A stretch of 64,000 nucleotides of DNA from Dendrolimus kikuchii (lineage: Eukaryota; Arthropoda; Insecta; Lepidoptera; Lasiocampidae), in the NCBI GenBank assembly GCA_019925095.2, contig CM034405.1:17045401-17109400 (forward strand), in the 5' to 3' direction. Of this stretch, positions 21,151 through 32,524 are shown one piece after another (within the stretch, counting starts at the first letter, position 1; the number at the start of each line of letters is the position of its first letter). The notes below the pieces were generated by a model that was not told the origin of the DNA, made no database searches, and saw only the letters and a program-made list of their open reading frames with translations. A program made the translations under genes and the position numbers.

Positions 21151-22213
21151 TCAAACCATTTTTGGTGGTGTACTAAACTAAAATAAAAGTAAGAAAATCA
21201 CAATCAAATACTATTAAAAATAAAATAAAATAAATCCGTACGATTGTTAACTATTCAGGATTTTAAGATTTTCATGTTTGAAGTGAAATTTCTATATAGA
21301 CGGGGCCTTAGAATTTTTCTGTCACGAAAAAGCGTTACGGCCTCGTGGAAGTGTAGCATAAATTTAGACTAGACGTGGTGAGAGGCGGCATAATTTTAGA
21401 GTAGACTATGGATGCGTTTTTTGGTTGCGGATCGGATTCAGTTTCTTTGTTTGATAAAATAAAATATGTTTAAATAAAAAATGCATTCATTAAAATGTAC
21501 GTAACCTAACGAAATCATAATTTGCAGTTAACCTGCGAAAAATCGAAATATGTGCTGGGACACAGTAGAAGTGAAACTTCAACGGAAAAACGAATGGCAA
21601 CAAAATTTTAGCCTAAAGTTTTACGGACAGGTTTTCACATTGGTCAAGTACATTAACGATTTTTCTATGTGGTATACTTATAGGCTTTTAATGGCCGGAG
21701 GTTAACATAATAGGGTAGACGACAGTCAAACACACTTTTATTACTCTATACCAGATATGCGCCATCTTTGTTTGGTCGCCTCTTACGCCCTTATAATTTT
21801 CAAATAGGCGTGTGCCTATACAAGTGTTTATATAATACGAGAATATTTACTCCTAATATCAATTTACGCCCTTATTCTAATGAAGTAAGTACCATCAGCA
21901 GACATATTTGTAAACATATTTCGCAAATTAATTTACAAGTCCCAACCGCGACACACCGAATTCAAATATCAATTTGACTCGAAAACCCAATAAGACGGTG
22001 TTTGTAGAGTCAGATGTAATTAAATTGAAACCCGAGCCCGGTTGGGATCCGAGATCATATTTAATCCTGTTTGAATCGAATTGATTTTATTGAAAGGGTC
22101 GAAGTTCTGGCTGATGTATAAATAAGATAAATATAAATTCTATGAGGACTAATATAATTATGCCTGATTCTTTTAGTCTATAATATAACTAATTAATGTG
22201 TGCAAATTAATTT
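21151..22213. other. Anonymous DNA
   Basis: 21240-21430 may be decayed coding sequence of the LINE-D insertion, but no convincing motif is readable. The rest is featureless. Confidence 0.4.
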
Positions 22214-22680
22214 TGTTACGAGTTGCGAGACTCGAATTAAAATGCTGTTGGAATTATTATAGAGTTTATTAGAACTACACAAACACGTATAAAACAGGTA
22301 CAAATATAACCAAACACAACAAATCCAAAAGTAATGCAGAAGGTCGTAATTCCATAAAACGTGCAAAGTCCGTCACTATTAGATTCCCGACTGTACACAC
22401 GTCACGCCTTGATCGTGGTTCTCTCTCGACTGCCCCCTCTGTATCGTATCGTAGTCGAGGTAATCCGCAACACCTGGCTAATAATTCGGCCGCAAGCGAC
22501 CGTAAACGATTACGAGAGAACAATAGACTTTTCTCTAGAAACGTATGCTAATAAATAAGTAAACTAAAGAAGACTATCATAAAACGACTTACCATTAGTT
22601 CAAATTCCGACAGGTAATAAAATGTGTTTTTTACACATATGCAGGTAGAATTTGTTTTTGGCGGAACCTAAGTTGTAACA
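22214..22680 (-). mobile_element. Solo LTR
   Basis: 467 bp, bounded by TGTTACGA...GTAACA (TG...CA ends with a short inverted repeat). The sense strand carries GTTCTAATAAACT, a polyadenylation signal region, near its 3' end. No internal domain or second LTR adjoins it. Flanks ATTT / ATAT allow a decayed 4-bp target duplication. Confidence 0.7.
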
Positions 22681-22822
22681 ATATGTTTGTATGTATTTAA
22701 TTTGTAAATAACGGAGAAAATTCGTTTCCGAAATTTATCATACCAAGAATCGAACCCAGAGCTTCTGCGTTGCAGTAAGGTAAGCAGTCAAAGGCTTAGC
22801 CCGCTCAACCACAGAGATCAAC
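22681..22822 (-). repeat. SINE2, 3'-shortened
   Basis: The tRNA-like head (CTCTGTGGTTGAGCGGGCTA and GGGTTCGATTC on the minus strand) and the first part of the body are present; the 3' part is missing. Abuts the solo LTR. Confidence 0.7.
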
Positions 22823-22843
22823 ATCATAGTATATGTATAGTAT

Positions 22844-23152
22844 AAAATATATATAATAATATCAGCCCATTAATGTCCCACTGCTGAGCTCGGGCCTCCC
22901 ATTATAGGGGGGTACAGACAGTATACCCGCCACGCTTGTCCAAGGCGGCTTGGCAGGTTTGACACATCGGTTATCTCGATGTGCAGGTTGCATCACGATG
23001 TTTTCCTTCACCGTTGTTAGCACATGGTAATTGTAACAATATGCACATTAGATCAGAAAACTGACTAAGAGGTGCATGCGTTCCGGCCAGGATCGAACCC
23101 GCGCCCTCTGAGTCTGGGACGCGTGCGCTAGCCATTACGCTACCACGACTTT
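22844..23152 (-). mobile_element. SINE1, complete
   Basis: tRNA-derived SINE of ~305 bp. The minus strand starts GTCGTGGTAGCGTAATGGCT (A-box region) and has GGGTTCGATCC (B box). It ends CCATTAATGGGCTGATATTA with an AT-rich tail. A 12-bp duplication, TATGTATAGTAT, flanks it (22832-22843 and 23153-23164). Confidence 0.85.
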
Positions 23153-23164
23153 TATGTATAGTAT

Positions 23165-23776
23165 GTATAGTATAGTATGTATAGTAATTAGTAATAATTT
23201 AATTAATTTAATTTAACTTGTTGTTACCGTGGGTCGCATGACTTTTGTGATTAAGGGGGGTGGGCACTGAAAGTCAGTGCTGTGTCGGACTATGTTTCGG
23301 CACAGTAAAAACTGAGTGCCTGTCTGATTTCGCAAATTGCGGCACACATTTTCATTGTTATTGTTATTATTATAAATTATTGTTACGAATCGCATTTTTA
23401 AAAATAAATATTTTCTATCTTCCTTTTTTTCTATATCCGACGCAGTCACATTTCATTACTACGTCACACCCGTATAAATGAGTACCTTACATAAGTCACA
23501 TTCGTTTGTCAATGTCTATACGGACAATGGGGTAAAGTCGCTTACGGATCCGAAGCACGCGGCGGACGCAATCCGCCACGCCAGAAATATTAGCGCACGT
23601 GGACCGAGTTGAATAGCTAATCTAATAAGCCTCGCAAATACTGCCAAGTAATTTGTTTGAGATTGCTCAATGTCAGGCTTCTATGGTAATTGAAATCGTA
23701 CATATATATATAGCTCTTAGTATCCTCTAATTATATACATTTAACGCTTTAAACTTTGATTCACGAGCGAAGAGAT
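23165..23776. other. Anonymous DNA
   Basis: No supported feature. Short open frames at 23213-23481 lack any motif. Confidence 0.4.
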
Positions 23777-24244
23777 TGTTAAGAGTTGCAGGACTCGAAT
23801 TAAAATGCCGTTGGACTTATTATACAGTTTATTAGAACTATACAAACACGTATAACACAGGTACAAATATAACTGAACACAACCAGTCCAAACGTAATGC
23901 ACAATTCAATAACACGCGCTAAGTCCGTCACTAAATAGATTACTGAATGTACACACGTCTTGCTTCGCTTGTGGTTATCGCTTGACTGCCTCATCTCTCA
24001 ATTGGGGCATTGCTTTATACTGTACAAATGCAATATGTCTGGTCGGCCGCGTGGACCGCATTTCAGAGAATCACACCTGGCTAATTACTACCACAAAAGA
24101 TTACAATACACAATGGGCTGTTTTTCTAATTACAAATTTTAAACACAAAATAAACAAAAGAAGTCCAAATGTCGAAAAGGTAATAAAATGTATTTACAGG
24201 GCTGCAGGTGTGAATTTGTCTTTGTCGGCACTTAGGTCGTAACA
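23777..24244 (-). mobile_element. Solo LTR
   Basis: 468 bp, same family and orientation as 22214-22680, with the matching inner blocks TTTATTAGAACTA, ACACGTATAA and GTCCGTCACTA. Ends TGTTAAG...GTAACA. Flanks AGAT / ATAT. Confidence 0.7.
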
Positions 24245-24254
24245 ATATATGTCC

Positions 24255-24500
24255 GATTCGTCGGCAGCCAATTATTGTCCATTACTGGTAAATAGGCCTC
24301 CGCTTTGCGCCACATAACGCGGTCCTCCGATTTTTAATTCAGCCCCAACCGACGACCTTACTTAAAGTCATCGGTCTACCGCACAGGCTGGCTTCCTACT
24401 ATATTTGCCGGTAACAGGGTCTATTCTAACATACATCTTCTGTTACATCACAAATCTTTATGTGATTCTTCACACATCCATCAACCTCAACTTAGGATAC
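24255..24500 (-). pseudogene. RTE-B-type LINE fragment
   Basis: The minus strand reads SEDRVMWRKAEAYLPVMDNN near the left side, an RTE-like C-terminal flavour. Further right, 24420-24495 matches the RTE-B region at 38850-38890 (ACATACATCTTCTGT, CACAAAT). Too broken for a continuous frame. Confidence 0.5.
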
Positions 24501-24504
24501 TCAT

Positions 24505-24702
24505 ATTAATAATCGGTAGACAAACACACGTGCATAACCTAAGCAAGTTATGCTTGTGTTATAGGTATTAAACAAGGAACCACTCTCATTCTAACTCCCA
24601 AATAGCCAGACGAAATTTAATGTGCCAAGAATCGAATCAGGTATTTCTGCGTTAAGGTAGGTCGGCGAATAATTAGCCCACACAAACACAGAGGCCGTCT
24701 TA
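24505..24702 (-). repeat. SINE2, decayed
   Basis: Ordered matches to SINE2 (ACACAGAGGCCGTC head complement, GAATCGAAT, GGTATTAAACAAGGAACC) with deletions. Confidence 0.65.
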
Positions 24703-25690
24703 TCTATATTATTATATTATTAAGACGTGAAGCAAAAACTTTGTACCCCTTTTTACGAAAATTACGCAGACGGAGGAGTATCAAATTTCACACACATATA
24801 GTGCATATATATAGAGAAGAAGCGACGAATGTTAATATATTTTTTAAATTATGCATAAAAATACATTACATCAATAAAAAGAACATTACACACACTACCA
24901 TGTATTTGAGACACACACACACTCTTTTGTTTATTGTTAAAGTCAAATTAACAGAGAGTAGCCTAGGCGAAATCTGTGATTAGTCTTTGACAACAAATTA
25001 TTACATTACAGTCAAATTTCGACCACGGGCGACCACTATTATTTATCAATCTTCCACGTAAGCTTTTTTTTTTCACGTGGCACCAAAAATTAACATATCA
25101 TTAATGTATATAAATTTTCATAATAATGAATGTTGTTATCAAAAGAATAATATAGAAAGGCCGATAGATTAAACATTGGTCTATCTCAGTTTACCTAACA
25201 ATACATCGCAAACGGCACTTTCGTCACGTATTCCCAGAAACTTCTTTTCAATCAAAATTTGTTCTCGTTGGCGAACATCCAAAAGAAATAACAGATATAC
25301 TTAATTACAAAAAAATATTTCCCGAATGATGCCTCAGAAAACTGAAAACGAATTAATGTAACCTTGTCCCATTTTTCTTAAGCAAGGACTTTCGGCGAAT
25401 TTTCAAAGCACTTACTTATTACGATGAAAATATTTATGAAACATGAAAAACGTCACGTCCTTTGAAAGGCGAAGTAATACAAATTTATTTCTGTAGCAAA
25501 AATCAAAATCTGGCAAGTATGTAGCAATGTACGTCTATGGAGGTCTTCATAGTTCCTGGAACTCCGTGGATATAGAAATATTCAGTGTTTTTTCTATGGC
25601 TTAAGTTCAGCATATAGGCGGACAGTAAGGTATTTTTTTCTAGTTTAAATTCATTATATAACTCCCAACCTCTATATTTTTGTTAATATA
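24703..25690. other. Anonymous AT-rich DNA
   Basis: No supported gene or repeat. Confidence 0.45.
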
Positions 25691-26160
25691 CTAGGATATG
25701 CCCGCGAATTCGTTCACGCTTGTCTTGAAATTCCCGCGCGATTCCCGGGACACAAAGTACCGTAGCATTTAAATAAGAATGTAAGTTATCTTTTTTTATG
25801 AAACATATATCGGAAAAGGATAATATTTATGCAACCGAACAAACAGCTCCAGGGAAAATTCCCGGTATAAAAAATATCACACATTTTGTTATGTGAAATT
25901 TGCTATCGATCAGTGAAAAATTGTATTGAAATACGATTTTTTTTTAATCTGGCCATTTTAAATCATTCCCAGAAAAAATCCCGCGGTATTCCGAGGATAA
26001 AAAGTAGCGCAGATTTTAAGTTAAGAATTTGCTCGATCGAGTCGATCAGCGAAAACCGCATTTCGGCCCAGTAGTTTTTACGTGAATCCCGAACAAACAA
26101 ACGACAAACAGACAAGAAATTTTAAAAAAAGCATCGTGTTTTTCAACGTTTATATAGTCT
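25691..26160 (-). mobile_element. Helitron-like repeat H4
   Basis: Left end A|CTAG; right end GTTTATATAGTCTAC. Shares AAATTCCCG, GGGACACAAAGTA, GCGCAGATTTTAAGT and CAGTAGTTTTTACGTGAATC with 34912-35250. The Helitron class is inferred from the CTAG end and the GC-rich patch beside it. Confidence 0.5.
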
Positions 26161-26261
26161 ACTCTAATTGTTGTTCTTTTAAAAAGCTTCAATGTTCAGA
26201 CACGGCATTTTTAGATTTTTATAATATTATAGATACACATAAATTTATTTTGGTATATTAT

Positions 26262-26710
26262 TGAAGAGAGCATGAAAGTAGAGTAAACGCGGTCGAAATG
26301 CGAGCACTGGGCCAAATCTGCGGAGTGACGCTCGCGAACCGCGTTCGTAATACCGAAGTAAGAAAGTGAGTTGGTCTGAAAGAGAGTGTCGGGGTGAAGG
26401 TAAGGAAAGGAATGCTCCGGTGGTTCGGGCATGTGGAAAGAATGCATGATGAAAGAATGACTAAACAGATATACAATGCAAAAGTGGATGGATGCAGAAG
26501 TCGTGGAATGCCACGACACTCCTTCCATGATCAAATTGATCGTGTACTAGCAGAAGGTGATATAAGGAGCCTTAAGAACAGACGAGCGTGCACGATAAGA
26601 GTTATGAATGTCAAAGAAGCAAGTGAGGTGTGTAAGAATAAGCCTGAATGGCGCTCTGTTGTTTGTGCCTACCCCGCAAGGGAACTGGCGTGAAGTTGTG
26701 TATGTATGTA
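26262..26710 (+). pseudogene. RTE-A LINE, ORF2 C-terminus
   Basis: Reads EHESRVNAVEMRALGQICG, VTLANRVRNTEVRK, one in-frame stop (TGA near 26367), then VGLKESVGVKVRKGMLRWFG, HVERMHDERMTKQIYNAKVD and the conserved end KNKPEWRSVVCAYPARELA. The GMLRWFGHVERM block is characteristic of RTE-like LINE C-termini. A TATG tail ends the copy, and TATTATTG occurs on both flanks. It is 5'-truncated inside ORF2 and cannot encode RT. Confidence 0.85.
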
Positions 26711-27090
26711 TTATTGTAAACATATTCTATGTAAAGACACAAGGCATATAAAGTGCTTTGAAGACGTGTACATACATATAAAAATCATCGAACGGCTGTC
26801 CACACGTGGTGTTTGAGAATACGCCTGAGCTCCAACTGTATTGCATTTATATGCCGAACAATTTAAATTCCAGGCCCGTCCGCAAACTCATTAACTTGAA
26901 GCAAATTAGATTTCACTTGCGAAACTCCACTGCGGTGACGACACCCCCAGAGGAAGTATAAACTAGATTACCGATATGATGAGAATATTTCTCGTCCATA
27001 AATTATATTATATCAGTCCATAAATGTCCTACAACTGGATTGGCGCCTCTTCATGTTTAGGGGCACAGATGGTGTCATCTGTAGCATCAT
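26711..27090. other. Anonymous DNA
   Basis: 27000-27075 weakly resembles the SINE1 3' end (TATCAGTCCATAAATGTCC). Otherwise featureless. Confidence 0.4.
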
Positions 27091-27118
27091 AGCACGGCTA
27101 GTGTATACTAGCCGTGCT
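27091..27118. other. Perfect 12-bp inverted repeat
   Basis: AGCACGGCTAGT, four-base spacer GTAT, then ACTAGCCGTGCT. Could form a hairpin or cruciform, or bind a dimeric protein; function unknown. Confidence 0.7.
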
Positions 27119-27237
27119 TGCTCATAGAGAATAGGAATGCGGACAGTCTAATCAACTGAGATACTTTTTATGACGCTACAAAAGTGGCAGCCTCATAGAT
27201 TTTGTTCGAGATTACGTACTTATGACGTCATCAATAA

Positions 27238-27440
27238 TGTTACTGCAGGATTCAAGTAACGAAACAAGTAAAACGTTGAGAACTGTTTTATTTGAATTCA
27301 GAACGACGACTGCCCGGTACACAGCGAGTTTACGGTATTTATACAATAATGTTATACCAAGTACCTTCATTATTTTAAAATATAAGTAACTACAATTTAT
27401 TCTGATTAATATTAGTTCATACAACAACAAATAGTCACAT
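27238..27440 (-). repeat. Probable LTR fragment of a second family
   Basis: On the minus strand a TATA-like box (GTATAAATACC) lies about 30 bp before a CAGT initiator, then AATAAAACAGTTCTC (polyadenylation signal) and an end TGCAGTAACA. This is the promoter-signal-terminus order of an LTR. The 5' end could not be placed, and no duplication was seen. Confidence 0.4.
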
Positions 27441-27529
27441 TGCGACTTAATTACTATTTATATCATAATAAGTATTTTTAATGTAAGATGATAAGATGTT
27501 AATTTAAAGCCTGTCTTTTACGTTCGTAA

Positions 27530-27700
27530 GGTTCGCGTTTAACCACTGTCTCACCTGATGTTGAGTGTTGACGCGGTCTAAGTTCACTCGTTACTTGAAG
27601 GCTCCGTTTGTATTTGTCAGAAAAACAGACTCCGGCAAATTACGCGTATTCCAGAAAAGTTGAAGCAAAGCGCTTCGAATTAACTGGTGATGTTTCCACC
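27530..27700 (-). pseudogene. LINE C-terminal tail
   Basis: The minus strand reads LLQLFWNTRNLPESVFLTNT, a decayed version of the LWN-x-LP-x-x-VF LINE terminus, followed by sequence shared with 1425-1530. Confidence 0.5.
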
Positions 27701-27757
27701 ATACACTGGTGGTGCAGACCGCTGCGTCTGGTTGTCTTAAATGTAAAATACTAGAAT

Positions 27758-28057
27758 TTATGGTAACATGTGTCCGTACCCTATTCTTTGCCAGAAGGTG
27801 TGTATTACGGGGTGCATCACTGGACTCGCATCCAAGAACACAAACCATCGCCGCGTCAGGGCCTTAATCGACCCAACATGTGCAACGGGCTTATAGATGA
27901 TACTATAATCCAATCTCCTACATAAACTCATCAGAGTTCTAGGAAATCGTAAATTCATACTATCTTTAAAATGTATATGAATGATGTTACGAAGCGTGCG
28001 CAATCGGAAATGATGGTTGTTCAATACTTCTTTGTAAGTAATACGCAGCCAAGACAT
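27758..28057 (-). other. Unrecognised 99-codon open frame
   Basis: Open from an ATG at 28057 to a stop at 27758. The product contains TLMSLCRRLDYSIIYKPVAH and ends IHTFWQRIGYGHMLP. It lies directly upstream, on the same strand, of a LINE-like tail, so it may be decayed LINE coding sequence. I recognise no domain. Confidence 0.3.
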
Positions 28058-28059
28058 AA

Positions 28060-28410
28060 GAATATGTGGATAAGTTTATGTGAAATAAATTGGTACACGA
28101 ATCGGTTATGAGTTTATTGATTGACATTATTATGACGAAAGATTATGTTTTCACTTTTAAAACATATTAATAATTAATATATTATTATAGTTAGTTAGTC
28201 CACGCGCAAGACCCAATGAAAGAAAATTGAAGGGTATTGATATTAATCTGTGCAATTTTATTTTCAATATATATTATTTTACAATTAGCAACGATTGTGT
28301 GTGTGTGTAAATTGTAGCTTTTTGGTGAATTATTCCTCTTGGAGCTGTAACAGAAGAACACCTCTGTCTCATTAATCAAACGCCTACAATTTGAATGATG
28401 CTTTTCTTAC
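28060..28410. other. Anonymous AT-rich DNA
   Basis: No supported feature. Confidence 0.4.
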
Positions 28411-28413
28411 ATA

Positions 28414-28925
28414 AGTTTGGCTTTCGCCCTGAGTTTGTTTTGTTGACGATTATTTTTAAATATAAATATCCTTTTCAAACTTATACTGCCTAGTAACACA
28501 AATGAGCAGTCATATTTTAAAAGAAGAAAAAACAACGGAATAAAAAACAAAGACTTGGTCATTCTAAATTCAAAAATTTGAAATTCAAATTGGATTGCAT
28601 ACGCAGTAACAATCTTATTGTAATAATACAGAATACCGTTATGTCATTTAATCCACAAAAACAATAATATTATACATAAATTTTGGCCTTCGTACTGGGC
28701 CTATTTGGTTGAGGATTATTTGTAATTTTTTTGTTATACTGACCAGTAACACAAATGAACATCCATATTTAAAAAAAATAAAAGGACGGAACAAAGCTCA
28801 CAAACACACGTATATCATTCTAAATTCAAACATTTGAAATTCAAATTCTAGTGAACACAACTCGGCAGTCTTATTGTAATAAGATCGAACACGGTCAAGT
28901 AATCCACAAAAACAATATATCAATA
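28414..28925 (+). repeat. Diverged tandem duplication, two units of ~250 bp
   Basis: Units 28414-28668 and 28680-28920 share, in order, TTGGC/CTTCG, AGTAACACAAATGA, CATTCTAAATTCAAA, TTTGAAATTCAAATT, TCTTATTGTAATAA and TAATCCACAAAAACAAT. Non-coding. Confidence 0.75.
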
Positions 28926-29199
28926 CTTCTTCTGAGAACAAAAGCGTTATAACTATGAAATAACAGTTAATCAAGCGTTGTAATTATAATAACTATACCG
29001 GTATTAATACCAGGTACGTTGTGAACAGTAGTCGAATACTTTCTCCATTCACCATTGTATTGTCTCAGTCACCGTTCGTTACTCCAGTTTGTGGCAGTTA
29101 AAGTTGGGTCAATCGAACCGACTGTTAAGATGAGTCTTAATGACAGATACGAAAAGTCTTCTTAGATACCCTAAAAAGCAATATTCTGGATACCTAATA

Positions 29200-29443
29200 T
29201 CAATATATTAATATATAAAGCTAAAGAGTTTGTTTGTTTATTTGCTTGAACACTCTAATCTCAGAAACTACTGGTCTGATTTGAAAAATTCTTGCAGTGT
29301 TAGATAGTCCATTTATCGAGGAAGGCTATAGGGTATATATCATCACGCCAAGACCAATAGAAGCGGAGCACCAATGAAGAATGTTTTAAAATCGGGGGGA
29401 GTTTAAAGTATTCTACGCGGACGAAGTCGCTGGTAGAAGCTAG
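29200..29443 (+). mobile_element. Helitron-like element H1, short form
   Basis: A|TC at the left, AAAGCTAAAGAGTTTGTTTG near the 5' end, GC-rich patch CTACGCGGACGAAGTCGCTG near the 3' end, finishing CTAG|T. Matches the two ends of 14867-15642 without its interior. Confidence 0.6.
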
Positions 29444-29489
29444 TAACGTAATGAATTGAAATAAAAACTAAACAAACATTCATTTGAGA

Positions 29490-29804
29490 TTTTTATCTGT
29501 GCAGGAACGGAGAAAGAATACAATTTCCTGCGGCCGGGCGGCCTATCGTAAGAGGCGACAAAACAACCCACAGCCAGGTGGTAGGGCATGTGCCCAACTG
29601 GATGGCTACCGGCCCTGGTCTAAAGTATGTCGCCATAACAACCTTGAGTTGTGTTCCGACATCAGTGACCAGGTCCCAGTCTTCCTTAAGAGAGCAGCAG
29701 CGCATTTGTAGCACCTTTGGTGTTGCAAATGTCCATAGGCGATGGTAACCGCTTTCCATCAAGTGAGCCGTCTGCCTGTCTGCTAACCTCCTGCAAAAAA
29801 AAAA
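29490..29804 (+). mobile_element. R310 retroposon copy with 9-bp target duplication
   Basis: Complete copy between CATTTGAGA repeats (29481-29489 and 29805-29813), with a poly(A) run directly before the right repeat. Together with 20571 it fixes the element's ends and its sense strand. Confidence 0.9.
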
Positions 29805-29919
29805 CATTTGAGAAGTGCAGGACAGTTCGCGAACCAACGAAGACTTTCCACTGATTTCGTCAACTAATCATGGAACTATTAAAAAGCATTTAATCTATCC
29901 CTATTTGAATACTATAAAT

Positions 29920-30015
29920 GCGAAAGTAGCCCTGTCTGTCGGTTAGGCTTTCACGAAAAACTGCTGGTCCAATTTGATTGAAATTCAGTGTATGTCTAGT
30001 TTTGACACCGATCAT
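29920..30015 (+). repeat. Helitron-like fragment
   Basis: CTATAAATGCGAAAGTAGCCC, shortened here to TATAAATGCGAAAGT, and CTTTCACGAAAAACTGCTGG resemble the 5' region of H5-type repeats. Followed by an inverted pair CATTTGCCTTACTATC / GATAGTAAGACAAATG (30012-30070). Confidence 0.45.
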
Positions 30016-30142
30016 TTGCCTTACTATCTTATGTCACTTATGTCAAACTTTAACCGATAGTAAGACAAATGAATGATTGGTAATATATAGAAACGGGCCA
30101 AAGACATTTAAAAATCATTAAATAGTGTTACTGTCTTTTTTT

Positions 30143-30449
30143 TTATTGCAGGAGTTCAGCAGACAGGCAGACGGCCAACTTGATGGAAAGCGGTTACCAT
30201 CGCCTATGGACATTTGCAACTGGAATAATGATACTGGACACAGGATAATGAAACAGGATACTGGAACCTGGTCACTAATGCCGGAACACCACTCAAGGTT
30301 GTTATGGCGACATACCTTAAACCAGGGGTGGTAGCCATCCAGTCGGGCAAATGCCCTACCACCTAGCTGTTGGTTGTTTTATCGCCGCTTACGACAGGCC
30401 GCCGAGCCGCAGGAAATTGTATTCTTTCTCCGTTCCCGTACGGATAAAT
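30143..30449 (-). mobile_element. R310 retroposon copy
   Basis: Both ends are present. The segment between the CATTTGCAAC and GGAACCTGGTCACTAATGCC blocks is replaced by duplicated CTGGA/ACAGGATA sequence. Confidence 0.8.
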
Positions 30450-31139
30450 GTGATCTGCAAAAATCTTGTATGCGATGTACGAGAATAATATTCTATGTAC
30501 AAACAATGTAGTTATTTCGCAGTTTTACTATTGTGATATCTAGCGCTTATAGACAACATCTTTCTCTCAACAGACTTAGCACTGACCGCGTCACACACTA
30601 TTCAGCGTTGCGATTCGCCGATAACATCCTGCGTTTCTCCCTCGTCGGAGGAGACAATCGGTGGTCGACGGCGCCCGCGACACTTTCACCTCGACATGCA
30701 CCGCGGAATCCAGTGCTCAATCGACCGGCCGACTGCCCGCAATTTGTATAATTTCATACGATTATCAAATGGAATGGAAAATGTTTCCGTTTGCATCACC
30801 ATCGCCGTAATTCGGCGATTATAATCCTTTTTAGGGTTTCTATAAATTATGGCAAATACATAACCACACTATGCCGTAATGAATTCGTGAAATAAGTAAA
30901 TATTAGAGGTGGCTGCCACACAGGTAAGTGAGAATTGAATTTTTTTCAGTGTATTTAGTAATGTTAGGGGGGGGGGGGGGGTTAATTGTTAGTCTTCTAA
31001 AGCCGCAACATATCTGCAAGCCTAGTCTTATGATCTATAAAGTAGAAAATTCCAAAAACATTCAATGTGAAACAATCGTACATTAATATAGAAAATTTAC
31101 TTTAACAAGATAATTTATGACAAGAATATTATTTCGCTT
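30450..31139. other. Anonymous DNA with a GC-richer patch and poly-G
   Basis: 30560-30745 is locally GC-rich with an open frame, but no motif is recognisable. Fifteen consecutive G occur at 30967-30981. Confidence 0.4.
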
Positions 31140-31330
31140 ACAATTTACTTATTAGGTGTCATACCCCTTGTAACTCAAACCGAGAGTGCAGTTATCGGGG
31201 AGACCAATTATTCCCGGCCAAAGGAGAGGCCCGCTTCGAGAAGAAGAACACCGAGGTATTTTAGTGGGTAATCCGACAAATAGCCGTCGAGCTCCACACT
31301 AAGCCACTTTTATGTTCCAGCAGTCGGGTG
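31140..31330 (+). repeat. LINE 3'-UTR-like fragment
   Basis: GC-richer stretch with ACCGAGGTATTTTAGTGGGTA, cited here as TATTTTAGTGGGTA, similar to 35963-36464. No clear ends. Confidence 0.35.
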
Positions 31331-31529
31331 TTCGTAAATGAATTTGACGTCAAAAATATACCTCATATGGCTGACCGCCATGGTGGTCAGCTATTACAAC
31401 CACCTCACACACGGCTTGCTGCTGAAACGAACCGCTTAGTTGGCCAACTGGTAGGGCGCACGAGGCTTTAGGGTTTGTCACTCAAATATCAAAACGAGAA
31501 ATGTTCTTCTCCACTACGTATTGAAGGTG

Positions 31530-31740
31530 GTGACCCGTATAGGGTGGAGGAGCGAGATGGAATGCTCCTTCGTCTCAAAGGAAGATCTTCCAGCGAGGCT
31601 AATGTTGTTCCTCGCAGGCCTAGGCCCATCTGTTATAGTTGAAATTTTGTATATATTCCTTGTATGTTTCGGGAAACGTTTGTGACATCAATTATTGCAC
31701 AGCGCCATCTATTGGCTTGTAAGTGTTCCACTACAGTATG
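31530..31740 (+). repeat. Repeat E, isolated copy
   Basis: Matches the insert in LINE-D at 18085-18297 over ~210 bp (GAGGAGCGAGATGGAATGC, GTCTCAAAGGAAGATC, GGCCTAGGCCCATCTGTTAT, GCGCCATCTATTGGCTTGTA). Class unknown. Confidence 0.65.
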
Positions 31741-32165
31741 CACACTGTGTAAAGTTCGATGCACACTTGAACAATGTGACATCAGTGATTATAAGATATA
31801 CATTCAGTCCTTAACAGTGTTTACAAGAAATCGGCACTGCACATGGAATCTTTGCCCAATCAAGATATATCAAAACTATATAAGGAAAATATCAGATTAG
31901 ATAGTTGCCTATATGCCAATTCCCAGTAAACAATGAAATAATTTTACTGTTTATGAGTGGACACAATTCTTAGAACCTGACTTCATAGATATACAGTAAT
32001 AGTGAATGGAATCACCTAATTTGCTTCTAATAAAAATCGAAATAATTTGTATGAGGTAATAATTTGCTTTCGTCAAGTCGAAGAATTCTTAGGAGAACAA
32101 TTGCCCAATGAAAATGTAACGGAAAGCTCCTAAATTCTATATCACTAAATGGCGTCACAGGTGGT
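31741..32165. other. Anonymous AT-rich DNA
   Basis: No supported feature. Confidence 0.4.
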
Positions 32166-32285
32166 TCTTCTTTGCTTGTAGGCAAACTGGCAAACGGGTC
32201 CACTTGATGGCAAGTGGCTACTGTCACCCACGGATATCTGCAACACTAAGGGAGCCGATGCGTTGTCTACCTTGTTAAGACTTTA
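32166..32285 (-). repeat. R310-related LINE 3' end
   Basis: CAAACTGGCAAACGGGTCC, ACTTGATGGCAAGTGGCTAC and ATATCTGCAACACTAAG follow the layout of the R310/LINE 3' end but differ throughout. Inverse copy at 46783, relative at 50878. Confidence 0.55.
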
Positions 32286-32524
32286 AATATCTGTTTACGC
32301 CCTTTTTTTACGGGAGGGAGAGTTCATTCCATAGCTTGCTCACGTATGGCATAAAGGGGCGCCACGTACAGTTCATGACTTCCAAGTGTTGTGTCGATAT
32401 GTGTTATGACAAAATATGACATTTTATCATACACACACACATCGACTATCTTTGTCTACCTCCAAGTCTACTTTACTGGTAGAATTCGAACCATTTATAT
32501 ACAAACTCTAAAAACATTCCTAAT

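Noticed and set aside
22681..23776. Internal domain of an LTR retrotransposon between the LTRs at 22214 and 23777
   Set aside because: The interval holds two SINEs and anonymous DNA with no gag or pol motifs, and is too short; the LTRs are independent solo copies.
30533..30751. 72-codon ORF in a GC-richer patch
   Set aside because: No recognisable motif, and no splice or start evidence strong enough to list it as a gene.
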